Assembly: GCA_023419605.1 (NCBI GenBank)
Contig: JAEZXR010000015.1
Location: 12,968 to 76,967 of the forward strand
DNA: 64,000 nucleotides
Reading direction: 5' to 3'
DNA from: Bacillota bacterium
GTDB lineage: Bacteria > Bacillota > Clostridia > Acetivibrionales > JAEZXR01
Part shown: piece after piece, positions 1-7,595 of the stretch
Numbering within the stretch: position 1 is the stretch's first letter
Layout of the letters: every line of letters starts with the position of its first letter
The notes under the pieces: model-generated
What the model saw: only the letters and a program-made list of their open reading frames with translations
What the model was told of the DNA's origin: nothing
Database searches by the model: none
Made by a program: the position numbers and the translations under genes

Positions 1-1
1 G

Positions 2-277
2 CCGGTTGATTTGTTCTATGCACATATTGCAGGAATGGATGCCTTTGCCAAAGGCTTGAAGATCGCTCATAGAATCGTCGAAGATGGCAAGCTGGACCGC
101 TTTGTCGAAGATCGGTATGCAAGCTACAAATCCGGCATTGGGCAGGATATCGTAAACGACAAGGTTGGCTTCAAGGAACTGGAGAAATATGCGCTGGAGC
201 ATGAAGTCAAAAACACCTCCGGAAGGCAGGAAATGCTGGAGTCCTTGTTTAACCAGTATTTGATGGGAGATAAATAA
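2..277 (+). CDS. xylA: Xylose isomerase, C-terminal end (partial)
   Basis: The last 91 residues of a protein that begins before the window. The stretch FYAHIAGMDAFAKGL followed by a helical tail ending in SGRQEMLESLFNQYL matches the C-terminus of clostridial class II xylose isomerase, which interconverts D-xylose and D-xylulose in the cytoplasm with two divalent metal ions. The metal-binding and catalytic residues lie upstream of the window, so activity cannot be judged here. A TTG at 11 is an internal Leu codon, not a start. A good terminator follows at once, so this is the end of its transcript. Confidence 0.9.
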   Translation, partial: PVDLFYAHIAGMDAFAKGLKIAHRIVEDGKLDRFVEDRYASYKSGIGQDIVNDKVGFKELEKYALEHEVKNTSGRQEMLESLFNQYLMGDK

Positions 278-304
278 GCTTTGAATAGATAGAAAGTTCA
301 ACGT

Positions 305-340
305 AAAAAGATCCGAAGGGAGAATGCCTCGGATCTTTTT
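305..340 (+). terminator. Rho-independent terminator after xylA
   Basis: A 12-bp perfect stem (305-316 with 329-340) around a 12-nt loop. The 3' arm ends in five T residues and a second T-run follows at 344-349. The 5' arm begins with five A residues, so it may act in both directions. Confidence 0.85.
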
Positions 341-361
341 ATGTTTTTTGTAAAAGCCGTA

Positions 362-370
362 TGATATAAT
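362..370 (+). promoter_or_regulatory. Extended -10 promoter for the DRTGG/hydrogenase-like cluster
   Basis: TGATATAAT is an extended -10 element (TG plus TATAAT). It lies 28 nt before the ATG at 399, with no convincing -35 at the right spacing. It sits just after the xylA terminator, where a promoter for the next operon is expected. Confidence 0.5.
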
Positions 371-398
371 GTGTATATCATACCGTTCGAGGTGTATT

Positions 399-752
399 AT
401 GAAGGTTAAAGAGATTTTGAATGTACTGGAAGCTGAACTGATTGCAGGTCCCGAGAATCTGGAAATGGATATCCAAAGCGGCTGCGGTGCCGACTTGATG
501 AGCGATGTAATGGCGTATGTAAAGGAAAGTGTTGTTCTGCTGACGGGTCTTGTAAATCCTCAAGTGATCCGTACGGCAGAAATGATGGATATCAAAGTCA
601 TTGCCTTTGTCCGGGGAAAGGATGTTACTCCTGCTATGGTTGCGCTGGCAGAGGAAAAGGGGATTACATTGTTAAAAACCGAGCTTCCCATGTTCATTGC
701 ATGTGGGAAATTATATTCTGCAGGTCTTACGAGAAGAGGTGTTAGGGATTGA
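399..752 (+). CDS. DRTGG-domain protein (first copy)
   Basis: A small soluble protein of 117 residues made almost entirely of one DRTGG domain, a fold named after a conserved motif and found next to CBS domains and in phosphotransacetylases; its ligand is not known. The start at 399 is chosen over the in-frame ATG at 369 because GAGGTG (389-394) is placed correctly for it. The stop overlaps the start of the next gene by 4 nt, so the two are translationally coupled. A second DRTGG protein lies four genes further on (2542-2904), flanking the hydrogenase-like protein. The same neighbourhood of DRTGG, RsbW-like ATPase, hydrogenase-like and PHP genes is, from memory, common in Clostridia. Function in the cluster is not known. 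Confidence 0.75.
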   Translation: MKVKEILNVLEAELIAGPENLEMDIQSGCGADLMSDVMAYVKESVVLLTGLVNPQVIRTAEMMDIKVIAFVRGKDVTPAMVALAEEKGITLLKTELPMFIACGKLYSAGLTRRGVRD

Positions 753-1177
753 GTGATGCCATCAAGCTTTATTTTGAGATTCCGGGCCATGACCTGACAA
801 CGGCAGGAGAAGCTTCCAGCAGCGTGAAGAAGGTGCTGAACCAGCTAGGCATCAGTCCGCATACGATTAAAAAGGCGGCTGTATCCATGTATGAGGCTGA
901 ATTGAACGCGGTGATCCACGCGCAGGGCGGTACAGCCAATATAGAAATCTCGCAGGAAAGAATCATTATTGAAATTAATGACCAGGGACCGGGTATACCG
1001 GATATAGAACTGGCCATGCAGGAAGGGTATTCCACAGCTCCGGATTATATCAGGGAAATGGGCTTTGGTGCCGGGATGGGACTGCCCAATATGAAAAGAT
1101 ATGCAGATGAATTCAGTCTTGCATCGGAGGTTGGGAAAGGTACAAAAGTAAGATTGGTTGTAAACCTGAATCAATGA
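749..1177 (+). CDS. RsbW/SpoIIAB-like ATP-binding protein
   Basis: 142 residues forming a single GHKL-type ATPase domain of the anti-sigma-factor kinase kind. Visible motifs are the N box (EAELNAVIHA, about residues 49-58), the G1 box DQGPGI (about 78-83) and a G2 region GFGAGMGL. No transmembrane segment or sensor domain is present. It could phosphorylate a partner protein on Ser or hold it in an ATP-dependent complex, as SpoIIAB does; no sigma factor or antagonist gene lies beside it. The TTG start overlaps the upstream stop, with AGAGGTGTTAGGGA acting as ribosome site. Its place directly before the hydrogenase-like gene suggests that it passes on a redox signal, which is inference. Confidence 0.75.
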   Translation: MSDAIKLYFEIPGHDLTTAGEASSSVKKVLNQLGISPHTIKKAAVSMYEAELNAVIHAQGGTANIEISQERIIIEINDQGPGIPDIELAMQEGYSTAPDYIREMGFGAGMGLPNMKRYADEFSLASEVGKGTKVRLVVNLNQ

Positions 1178-1187
1178 GGAAGACTCT

Positions 1188-2552
1188 GTGATGATTAAAG
1201 CCGGGGGTGATTTTGTGGAAAACTATTTTCATTCCGTAACTTTGGATGAAGATAAATGCAGGGGTTGTACAAATTGTATAAAACGGTGTCCCACAGAAGC
1301 GATACGGGTCAGAAAGAGTAAGGCAAGGATCATTGGGGAACGGTGCATCGATTGCGGCGAGTGCATCAGGGTCTGTCCCTACCATGCAAAAAAAGCCATT
1401 ACGGACCCTTTTGACACACTTCTGTCTTATAAACATAGAGTCGCTATTCCGGCACCCACACTATACGGCCAGTTTAAGGCTGCCAAATCACGCGGTCACA
1501 TTTTGTCCGCTCTGAAGCAAACCGGGTTTGATGAGGTGTATGAAGTGGCACGGGCTGCAGAGATCGTTACGGAAGCAAGTAAAGCCCTTCTAAAAAGAGA
1601 GAATCGAGCAAAACCTCTCATTTCTTCAGCATGTCCGGCTGTAGTCCGGCTGATACAGGTCCGGTTTCCCAGTCTTATTGATAATCTGGTGAAACTGGAG
1701 TCTCCCATGGAGGTAGCTGCCAGAATCGTTAAAAAGGAAGCTGTGGAGAAGAAGGGACTGCAGGAGAAGGAGATCGGAGTTTTCTTCATTACCCCGTGTG
1801 CAGCAAAGGCAACCAGTGTGAAGGCGCCGTACGAAAGAGAAAAGTCCTCCGTGGATGGTGTTATTTCCATACAGGATATGTATTTAAAAATTTTCAACTG
1901 CCTGGGTCGGTGCGGACAGGAAGAAGCCCTTGAATTGGCAGGTTTTGAAGGCGTACGTTGGGCCAATTCCGGCGGAGAGAGCCTGGCACTGGGAATTGAG
2001 AAATTTTTGGCGGTAGACGGAATACACAGTGTCATATCCATTCTGGAGGAAGTAGAGGGAGAGCGTCTGGAGGATATTGATTTTATAGAGGCGCTGGCCT
2101 GTACAGGAGGATGCCTTGGAGGGCCTTTGACCGTGGAGAACCTTTATGTGGCGAAAACACGCATCAAGAAGTTTGTTGATGAGGCCAAACAAACGCAAAT
2201 CCAGGCAAAAAAATCTGATTTGCCCCATATCGACCTGAATTGGTCCCTTCCCATGGAGCATAAGACGATACTGAAGTTGGATACGGATCTGACCCGGGCC
2301 ATGAAAAAGCTGGAGGCTCTCGAGATTATCAATAGGGGGCTGCCGGGACTGGATTGCGGTGCCTGCGGTGCACCTAGCTGCAGGGCTTTGGCGGAGGATA
2401 TTGTAAGGGGTAAGGCAAATGAAACGGACTGTATTTTTAAATTAAGGGAGAAAGTTCGAAACCTCGCGCTGCAGATGATGGAATTGGAGGCAAAGATGCC
2501 CCCGGTACTGGATAAAGACGGTGAAAGAGAGGCGAAGTTTGATGAGGATTAG
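1188..2552 (+). CDS. Ferredoxin / [FeFe]-hydrogenase-like protein, probably sensory
   Basis: 454 residues. Two 4Fe-4S motifs come first (CxxCxxCxxxCP at residues 24-34 and 53-63), then a hydrogenase large-subunit domain, then a C-terminal four-Cys Fe-S domain (C390, C393, C398, C415). The four cysteines that hold the H-cluster cubane are present (C149, C204, C305, C309, with the same 55-residue C149-C204 spacing as monomeric hydrogenases), but the preceding residue, a proton-transfer Cys in active enzymes, is Ala148. This pattern fits sensory or very slow [FeFe]-hydrogenase relatives more than a catalyst. GTG at 1188 and ATG at 1191 both use TGAGGA (1175-1180); GTG at 1215 is a possible later start. 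Confidence 0.8.
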   Translation: MMIKAGGDFVENYFHSVTLDEDKCRGCTNCIKRCPTEAIRVRKSKARIIGERCIDCGECIRVCPYHAKKAITDPFDTLLSYKHRVAIPAPTLYGQFKAAKSRGHILSALKQTGFDEVYEVARAAEIVTEASKALLKRENRAKPLISSACPAVVRLIQVRFPSLIDNLVKLESPMEVAARIVKKEAVEKKGLQEKEIGVFFITPCAAKATSVKAPYEREKSSVDGVISIQDMYLKIFNCLGRCGQEEALELAGFEGVRWANSGGESLALGIEKFLAVDGIHSVISILEEVEGERLEDIDFIEALACTGGCLGGPLTVENLYVAKTRIKKFVDEAKQTQIQAKKSDLPHIDLNWSLPMEHKTILKLDTDLTRAMKKLEALEIINRGLPGLDCGACGAPSCRALAEDIVRGKANETDCIFKLREKVRNLALQMMELEAKMPPVLDKDGEREAKFDED

Positions 2553-2904
2553 GGAGTTCGCACAAAAGATGAATATGAAAGTTTTAACGGGAGATCAGGG
2601 ACTGGAAAAAGAGATAAAGGGCTTTTATGCCTGTGACCTGCTAAGTTGGGTTATGTCCCATGCGAGCCAGGGGGAGGCATGGATCACTGTCCACACTCAC
2701 CTGAATATTGTAGCTGTTGCTGTTTTGGTAGAGACTGGATGCCTTATAATACCGGAGGGCATTGCTGTTGAGGAGGCTACCCTTAAAAAAGCCATGGAAG
2801 AAAATGTTGCCATTCTGAGTACCGGCATGAGTGCCTATGAGGTGTGCTGGAGAGGACATGAACTCCTAGAAAAGGGAGAATTGAAAATGGAGAATGGAGA
2901 ATGA
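2542..2904 (+). CDS. DRTGG-domain protein (second copy)
   Basis: 120 residues from the ATG at 2542, which overlaps the hydrogenase-like gene by 11 nt and has GAGAGGCG as ribosome site; a GTG at 2521 in the same frame is less likely. It is a diverged paralogue of the protein at 399-752. The last dozen residues (LEKGELKMENGE) do not look like the domain: the DNA coding for them is an A/G-rich repeat fragment that also appears between 7591 and 7686, so the C-terminus seems to have been extended when that element inserted at the gene end. Confidence 0.7.
   Translation: MRIREFAQKMNMKVLTGDQGLEKEIKGFYACDLLSWVMSHASQGEAWITVHTHLNIVAVAVLVETGCLIIPEGIAVEEATLKKAMEENVAILSTGMSAYEVCWRGHELLEKGELKMENGE
2879..2904 (+). 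repeat. Fragment of dispersed A/G-rich repeat at a gene end
   Basis: The 3' end of the second DRTGG gene consists of repeated GAAAATGGAGAATGGAGAAT-type sequence. The complementary arm of the larger palindromic element at 7591-7686 carries nearly the same words (ATTGAAAATGG, GGAGAATGG), so the two are probably copies of one small repeat family. Confidence 0.55.
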
Positions 2905-2911
2905 CGGTTCC

Positions 2912-2941
2912 TTTATTCATCCGTTGTTTATTCATCCGTTG
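2912..2941 (+). repeat. Exact 15-bp tandem duplication
   Basis: TTTATTCATCCGTTG occurs twice in a row (2912-2926 and 2927-2941), directly before the ribosome site of the PHP gene. It may be simple slippage; it lengthens the gap to the upstream gene and could also form a regulatory site. Confidence 0.8.
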
Positions 2942-2961
2942 TTTTTTCTTTCGGAGGTTTT

Positions 2962-3711
2962 ATGCGTGCATACATGGATTTGCATATTCATTCCGCACTC
3001 TCTCCCTGTGCAGAGGAGGAGATGACACCGAATAATATTGTTAACATGGCGTGGCTGAAGGGATTGGACATTATTGCCGTCACGGATCACAATGCGGCTG
3101 AAAATTGCAGTGCTGTTTTGAACTGCGCAAAGAAGAGAGGTATTCTTGCCATTCCGGGAATGGAAGTGGAGACACGGGAGGAAGTACATATTCTATGCCT
3201 TTTTCCTGATGCGGAAGCAGCCTCTGAGATGCAGAAAAGGGTCTGGAATTGTCTGCCGGAGAGCAAAAACAGAGCGGATATCTTTGGCCAGCAACAGGTG
3301 ATGGATGAGGAGGACCAGGTTGTGGCCGAAGTGGAAAGAATGCTGGTAACAGCTGCAAATATCGGCGTGGAAGAGGTTTTTACCCTGGTAGAATGTCTGG
3401 GTGGTGTGGCGATACCGGCCCATGTGGATCGTTCATCCTATAGTATTATTTCAAACCTGGGGTTTATTCCTGAGGATGTACCCGTTCATTTTATTGAGAT
3501 TTCACGGCAGTGTGACCCGGACGTGCATTCCATCGGAAAAGTGCTCCAGGGAAGGTACCCTTACCTCCGAACCTCGGACGCCCATCGGCTGGAGGACATT
3601 CTGGAGCGGGAATTTTATTTGGAGCTGGATGAAATAAGCGTGGCAGCTCTTTTTAGAACCCTGCGCAGCGGCTCAAACAGCAACAAAGGTGAAGCTTTTA
3701 ACTTGACTTAA
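2962..3711 (+). CDS. PHP-domain metal-dependent phosphoesterase
   Basis: 249 residues. The metal-binding motifs of the PHP superfamily are present in order: DLHIH near residue 6, TDHNA near 42, an EVET block near 68, PAHVDR near 155 and SDAH near 204. Such stand-alone PHP proteins resemble the nucleoside 3',5'-bisphosphate phosphatase or RNase AM type and act in the cytoplasm on small phosphoesters or RNA ends; the actual substrate cannot be read from the sequence. Start supported by GGAGGT at 2953-2958. It closes the hydrogenase-like cluster, 57 nt after the second DRTGG gene. Confidence 0.8.
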   Translation: MRAYMDLHIHSALSPCAEEEMTPNNIVNMAWLKGLDIIAVTDHNAAENCSAVLNCAKKRGILAIPGMEVETREEVHILCLFPDAEAASEMQKRVWNCLPESKNRADIFGQQQVMDEEDQVVAEVERMLVTAANIGVEEVFTLVECLGGVAIPAHVDRSSYSIISNLGFIPEDVPVHFIEISRQCDPDVHSIGKVLQGRYPYLRTSDAHRLEDILEREFYLELDEISVAALFRTLRSGSNSNKGEAFNLT

Positions 3712-3830
3712 AAGGGCTAAGCCTGCCAGTGCCACTAAATCAGCGTTTTGTGTCATTATGGGTAGTACAAGCAGGGAAGGGAACAGGGGAATCAGTCAAA
3801 TTACCTGCTAAGGTTTTTGCAGGATGCGTA

Positions 3831-3859
3831 TTGACAGGGTGCTCCATGTACTTTAATAT
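3831..3859 (+). promoter_or_regulatory. Promoter for metA
   Basis: TTGACA (3831-3836), 17 nt, TAATAT (3854-3859). The overlapping TATAAT at 3857-3862 is also possible but leaves a 20-nt spacer. The 3712-3830 stretch before it holds no gene, and no SAM riboswitch or T-box was recognised in it. Confidence 0.6.
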
Positions 3860-3908
3860 AATATACAATCTATAGAAATAAATACCAATGATGTTAAGGG
3901 GGGGTATC

Positions 3909-4826
3909 ATGCCGATAAAAATACCGGACAATCTGCCGGCGTCGGAAATACTACACAGTGAGAATATATTTGTCATGCCGGAACATAGGGCATTTCATCA
4001 GGATATACGTCCTTTGCGGATTGCCATATTGAACCTGATGCCAACCAAAATTTCAACTGAAACGCAGCTTCTTCGGCTGTTGGGTAACTCACCTCTGCAG
4101 GTTGACATTGTATTATTGCATCCGAAAAGCCATACTTCAAAGAATACGCCGGAGGAGCATTTAACATCCTTTTACAGGCACTTCGAGGATGTAAGGGAGC
4201 AGAAATTTGACGGGCTCGTTATTACCGGTGCTCCGGTAGAGCAATATGATTTTGAAGAGGTTAACTACTGGGAAGAACTGAAGGAAATTATGGACTGGAG
4301 CGTTCGTAACGTAACCTCCACATTTCATATATGCTGGGGAGCACAAGCGGGGCTGTACCATCACTATGGCATACCCAAATACCCCTTGAATGCAAAAATG
4401 TTCGGTGTTTTCTCTCATAAAATAGTTAAAAAAAATATCAAACTGCTTCGGGGATTTGATGACGAGTTTTATGTTCCCCAATCCAGGCATACCGAAGTAC
4501 GAAGGGAAGATATAGAAAAAGTGGCGGAGTTGGAAGTATTGTCGGTATCGGAGGACTCCGGCGTATATATTGCTGCGTCCAGAGACGGCAGGCAAATTTT
4601 TGTTACCGGCCATTCGGAATACGATCCCTGTACACTTAAATCCGAATATGACCGTGATGTGGCCAGAGGCCTGGATATTGAAGTGCCGAAGAACTACTTC
4701 CCGGATAATGATCCTGCCAGGGAACCGCTGGTGCGGTGGAGGAGCCATGCAAACCTGCTATACTGTAATTGGCTGAACTACTATGTATACCAGGAAACTC
4801 CCTTCGATTTAAATGAAATAAAATAA
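3909..4826 (+). CDS. metAA: Homoserine O-acetyltransferase (MetA family)
   Basis: 305 residues, full length for the MetA family. Catalytic Cys142 (HICWGAQAG), His235 and Glu237 (TGHSEYD) are all in place. Residue 111 is Glu (TGAPVEQYDF); in this family Glu111 goes with acetyl-CoA use and Gly111 with succinyl-CoA use, so the enzyme should make O-acetylhomoserine for methionine synthesis despite the common name homoserine O-succinyltransferase. ATG at 3909 is chosen because AAGGGGGG (3896-3903) sits correctly before it. It has its own promoter and terminator, so it is monocistronic. Confidence 0.93.
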   Translation: MPIKIPDNLPASEILHSENIFVMPEHRAFHQDIRPLRIAILNLMPTKISTETQLLRLLGNSPLQVDIVLLHPKSHTSKNTPEEHLTSFYRHFEDVREQKFDGLVITGAPVEQYDFEEVNYWEELKEIMDWSVRNVTSTFHICWGAQAGLYHHYGIPKYPLNAKMFGVFSHKIVKKNIKLLRGFDDEFYVPQSRHTEVRREDIEKVAELEVLSVSEDSGVYIAASRDGRQIFVTGHSEYDPCTLKSEYDRDVARGLDIEVPKNYFPDNDPAREPLVRWRSHANLLYCNWLNYYVYQETPFDLNEIK

Positions 4827-4860
4827 GGCGGCGGATAAAAGCCTGCTAAAAATAAAGGAA

Positions 4861-4896
4861 AACAGGCCGGGGCAAAATTGCCCGGCCTGTTTTCTT
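4861..4896 (+). terminator. Terminator after metAA
   Basis: An 11-bp GC-rich stem, 4861-4871 with 4881-4891, closed by a 9-nt loop and followed by TTTTCTTG. Confidence 0.85.
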
Positions 4897-4970
4897 GTTA
4901 TAACATTTCTTTTCTTTACCGAAAATAGTATAATGGGAATACAATCTGATATTTGGGGAGAGTACAAAGG

Positions 4971-5918
4971 ATGAGACTTAAGCATGCAATACTTTGGGTA
5001 ACGGCAGTTTCTTTACTGACCGCAGGCTGCGGCAAAAACACCGGGACAGCCTATAAATCAGAAACGGAAAAAGGGAAAGAGGCGGTTGCTGATCATGTGT
5101 CTTCAACAGCGACTCCTACCCCTGCAGCACCAACTCCGACAGTGGCTTCGAGCCCGACGCCGAACCCAACTCCGGTTTCTACTCCGGTCGTTGCTCCAAC
5201 ACCGGTGCCGCAGCCGAAAGCCACTCCAAAGGAATCGGCACCACCGAAGACGCAGGAAGATACGTCTAAAGGAGTTTTGTATGGAAAGACCATATTTATT
5301 GATCCCGGGCACCAGTCCAAATCAAACAACCAGCAGGAGCCCATCGCTCCCAATTCCCAGGAAACCAAGGAAAAGATGTCTTATGGAACTACAGGGGTAG
5401 CAACAGGTGTTCCCGAATACAAGCTGAACCTTCAAGTATCGTTGAGACTGAGGCAATTGTTGGAAAGCAAGGGAGCCAGAGTGGTCATGAGCCGTGAAAC
5501 CAATGAGGTTAACAGCGGGAATGTGGAAAGGGCGAAAATGGCAAATGAAAGCAATGCACAGCTGGTTGTAAGAATTCATGCAGACGGTATCGATAATAGC
5601 AGCGTTAAAGGGCTTTCTGTCTTAACACCCGGAAATAAATACATCAGCGATGCAAACATGCTTAAAAACAGCAGAACAGCTGCGGAGAAGATTCTCAAAA
5701 GTACTGTTTCTTCCACTGGAGCAGTATCCAGGGGAGTTGTTGCACGCGATGATCTGACAGGTTTCAACTGGTCTACAGTTCCGGTGATTCTAATCGAAAT
5801 GGGATTTATGACAAATGCGGATGAGGACAGGCTTTTAAATACAGCCGAGTATCAAGACAAGCTTGCAAGCGGTATGGTGAAAGGCATGGAGGACTACTTT
5901 GCGGGCCTTTCACAATAG
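4971..5918 (+). CDS. Lipoprotein N-acetylmuramoyl-L-alanine amidase
   Basis: 315 residues. A short signal peptide ends in the lipobox LTAGC (Cys20), followed by a Pro/Thr-rich linker (about 47-95) and an Amidase_3 catalytic domain (about 101-313). Zinc ligands and catalytic Glu are visible: His114 (IDPGHQ), Glu149, His203 (RIHADG) and Glu276 (LIEMGF). It should be anchored to the outer face of the membrane and cut the amide between muramic acid and L-Ala in peptidoglycan, in growth, division or spore-related wall turnover. ATG 4971 is preferred to the TTG at 4953. TATAAT at 4929-4934 is a likely -10 box. Confidence 0.9.
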   Translation: MRLKHAILWVTAVSLLTAGCGKNTGTAYKSETEKGKEAVADHVSSTATPTPAAPTPTVASSPTPNPTPVSTPVVAPTPVPQPKATPKESAPPKTQEDTSKGVLYGKTIFIDPGHQSKSNNQQEPIAPNSQETKEKMSYGTTGVATGVPEYKLNLQVSLRLRQLLESKGARVVMSRETNEVNSGNVERAKMANESNAQLVVRIHADGIDNSSVKGLSVLTPGNKYISDANMLKNSRTAAEKILKSTVSSTGAVSRGVVARDDLTGFNWSTVPVILIEMGFMTNADEDRLLNTAEYQDKLASGMVKGMEDYFAGLSQ

Positions 5919-6006
5919 CTTCCTTTCATAGGGCCGGGTTGAAAAATTTGGAGTTTACATTGTTGTTGCCATAATTATATATTTTTTCTTGTACTTGTAT
6001 GCAAAA

Positions 6007-6043
6007 AACATTAGAGCTGTCCGGAAGGGGCAGCTTTAATGTT
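6007..6043. terminator. Stem-loop between amidase and hydrogenase operon
   Basis: A 16-bp stem with two wobble pairs and a GGAA loop. On the plus strand it is followed by GTTTAC, a weak T-run; on the minus strand it ends in six T residues. It probably ends amidase transcription, but the better-formed tail is on the other strand. Confidence 0.5.
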
Positions 6044-6079
6044 TACGGGTAAAGATTTTGTAAATATGTTAAGAAACCG

Positions 6080-6108
6080 TTGAATATTTTGCTGATATTT
6101 GTTATACT
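6080..6108 (+). promoter_or_regulatory. Promoter of the hydrogenase operon
   Basis: TTGAAT (6080-6085), 17 nt, TATACT (6103-6108). Transcription would start near 6115, which places the Rex-type palindrome at 6120-6137 just behind the start site. Confidence 0.7.
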
Positions 6109-6119
6109 ATTATCGATCT

Positions 6120-6137
6120 TTGTTAAATACTTAACAC
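6120..6137. promoter_or_regulatory. Rex operator (NADH/NAD+-sensing repressor site)
   Basis: TTGTTAAATACTTAACAC contains a perfect inverted repeat TGTTAA-N4-TTAACA and matches the known Rex consensus TTGTTAANNNNTTAACAA at 17 of 18 positions (the last base differs). It starts about 11 nt after the -10 box, so a bound repressor would block initiation. Rex releases DNA when NADH is high, which would switch on H2 formation as an outlet for NADH. The rex gene itself is not in this window. Confidence 0.8.
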
Positions 6138-6176
6138 ATAATCACGGTTAAATTGAATATGATAGGAGGTTCTTCA

Positions 6177-6671
6177 ATGAGCGAGACAAACTGCTGCTGC
6201 GGCTGTGTTGATGAAATGGAAGTCAAACTGCAGGAAATCATTGATAAATACAGGGATACCCGCGGAGCGTTAATTCCCGTATTGCATGAAGCACAAGAGG
6301 TATATGGATATTTGCCAATGAGTGTGCAAAAAAAAATATCCGAAGGTCTGAACGTACCCCTCGCTGAAATTTATGGCGTTGTAACATTTTACACACAATT
6401 CTCACTAAAACCCAAAGGTAAATTCAAAATCAATGTTTGTATGGGAACTGCATGCTACGTTAAGGGTGCAGGACAGATTCTTGATAAGTTTAAGGAAAAG
6501 CTGGGGATCGAGGTAGGAGACTGCACAGAGGACGGCAAATTTTCACTGGATGCTTGTCGATGCATCGGTGCTTGTGGTCTGGCGCCGGTTCTTACCATCA
6601 ACGAGGATGTACATGGAAGACTTACTGCAGATGATGTAGAAGGCATACTTGCGCAGTACGAGAACCGATAG
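6177..6671 (+). CDS. hydC: NuoE-like [2Fe-2S] subunit of electron-bifurcating hydrogenase (HydC)
   Basis: 164 residues of the NuoE/HydC thioredoxin-like family. The 2Fe-2S ligands are Cys88, Cys93, Cys129 and Cys133 (CMGTAC and CIGAC blocks). It would form the small subunit that passes electrons within the HydABC complex. The N-terminus has an extra cysteine cluster, NCCCGC at residues 5-10, which I do not recall as usual in the family. ATG at 6177 is set by AGGAGGT (6164-6170); an in-frame ATG at 6153 lacks a ribosome site. First gene of a five-gene operon. Confidence 0.92.
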   Translation: MSETNCCCGCVDEMEVKLQEIIDKYRDTRGALIPVLHEAQEVYGYLPMSVQKKISEGLNVPLAEIYGVVTFYTQFSLKPKGKFKINVCMGTACYVKGAGQILDKFKEKLGIEVGDCTEDGKFSLDACRCIGACGLAPVLTINEDVHGRLTADDVEGILAQYENR

Positions 6672-6673
6672 AA

Positions 6674-7240
6674 ATGAAGGACATATCACTCCATCTATTG
6701 GATATAATTCAAAATTCGATTGTTGCATTTTGCACTAAAATTACCGTATCTGTCAATGTCGATACCCAGAAGGATCGATTATCTGTCACTGTGACGGATA
6801 ATGGAGCGGGGATGGATGAAGAACTGCTGGCAGCGGTTCTAGACCCTTTTACCACGACCCGGACAACGCGGAAGGTGGGTTTGGGGTTACCGCTTCTAAT
6901 GGATTCCGCCCGGTTGGCGGGAGGCCACCTGGCCGTGAATTCGCAAAAAAATGCGGGAACCGAAGTGGAAGCGAGTTTTAAGATTACGCATATTGACAGA
7001 ATCCCACTGGGGGACTTGGCGGAAACGCTGGTTATGGTACTCGTGGCAAACCCTGTAATGGAAATTGAACTCATACTCGGCAATAAAGAGGAGAATTTTC
7101 GATTCAATTCTTTTGAGGTTAGAGATCAACTGGGTGATGTGCCGATCACAAGTTTTTCGGTAGTTGAATGGATTCGGGACTATATAAATGAGGGAGTAAA
7201 GTTGATATTCGGAGGTGTATTGAATGAAGTCGTTAGCTGA
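6674..7240 (+). CDS. Histidine-kinase-like ATPase in the hydrogenase operon
   Basis: 188 residues. The N-terminal 100 form a GHKL ATPase (N box LLDIIQNSIVAF, G1 box DNGAGM, G2 block VGLGLPL); no phospho-acceptor His domain, no receiver and no membrane segment are present. The rest is a short alpha/beta tail with no family that I recognise. Homologous genes sit at the same place in hydrogenase operons of related Clostridia (from memory, C. thermocellum). A role in assembly or regulation is possible; nothing in the sequence decides. It starts 2 nt after the hydC stop with a poor ribosome site, so it is probably coupled. Confidence 0.75.
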   Translation: MKDISLHLLDIIQNSIVAFCTKITVSVNVDTQKDRLSVTVTDNGAGMDEELLAAVLDPFTTTRTTRKVGLGLPLLMDSARLAGGHLAVNSQKNAGTEVEASFKITHIDRIPLGDLAETLVMVLVANPVMEIELILGNKEENFRFNSFEVRDQLGDVPITSFSVVEWIRDYINEGVKLIFGGVLNEVVS

Positions 7241-7595
7241 GCTGGAGGAAATAAGAAAGAAAACGCTGGATGAAATATCCTTGCGGACAAATAAGGATGC
7301 AGTAAGAATCGTTGTAGGGATGGCGACCTGCGGAATTGCCGCCGGAGCAAGACCTGTAATGACTGCCTTTTTGGAAGAATTAAAAAAGCGTAACATAAAC
7401 AATGTGAATGTAACCATGACCGGGTGTATCGGGGTCTGTAAATTGGAGCCTGTAGTAGAGGTTCTCAGTCCGGATGGCAGCAAGGTTACTTATGTGAAAA
7501 TGACGCCGGAAAAAGCTGCTCAGGTAGTAGTGGAGCATATTGTGAACGGTAAGGTATGCACAGCATATACCATCGGAGCGGAAGAAAAGAATTGA
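7224..7595 (+). CDS. Small thioredoxin-like [2Fe-2S] protein
   Basis: 123 residues resembling the N-terminal domain of HydB and the HydC fold. Only three of the usual four 2Fe-2S ligands are evident: Cys36, Cys68 and Cys72; the expected second Cys of the first pair is replaced in CGIAAGA. Cys near residue 111 might substitute. A role as an extra electron carrier of the hydrogenase complex is likely but unproven. It overlaps the upstream gene by 17 nt and has a strong GGAGGT site (7211-7216). Confidence 0.75.
   Translation: MKSLAELEEIRKKTLDEISLRTNKDAVRIVVGMATCGIAAGARPVMTAFLEELKKRNINNVNVTMTGCIGVCKLEPVVEVLSPDGSKVTYVKMTPEKAAQVVVEHIVNGKVCTAYTIGAEEKN

Noticed and set aside
1188..2552. Second catalytic hydrogenase
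   Set aside because: Loss of the proton-transfer Cys and a degenerate third motif (ACTGGCLGG) argue against normal turnover.
3712..3908. SAM riboswitch or T-box before metAA
   Set aside because: A methionine gene makes this plausible, but the conserved cores of SAM-I, SAM-II or T-box leaders are absent.
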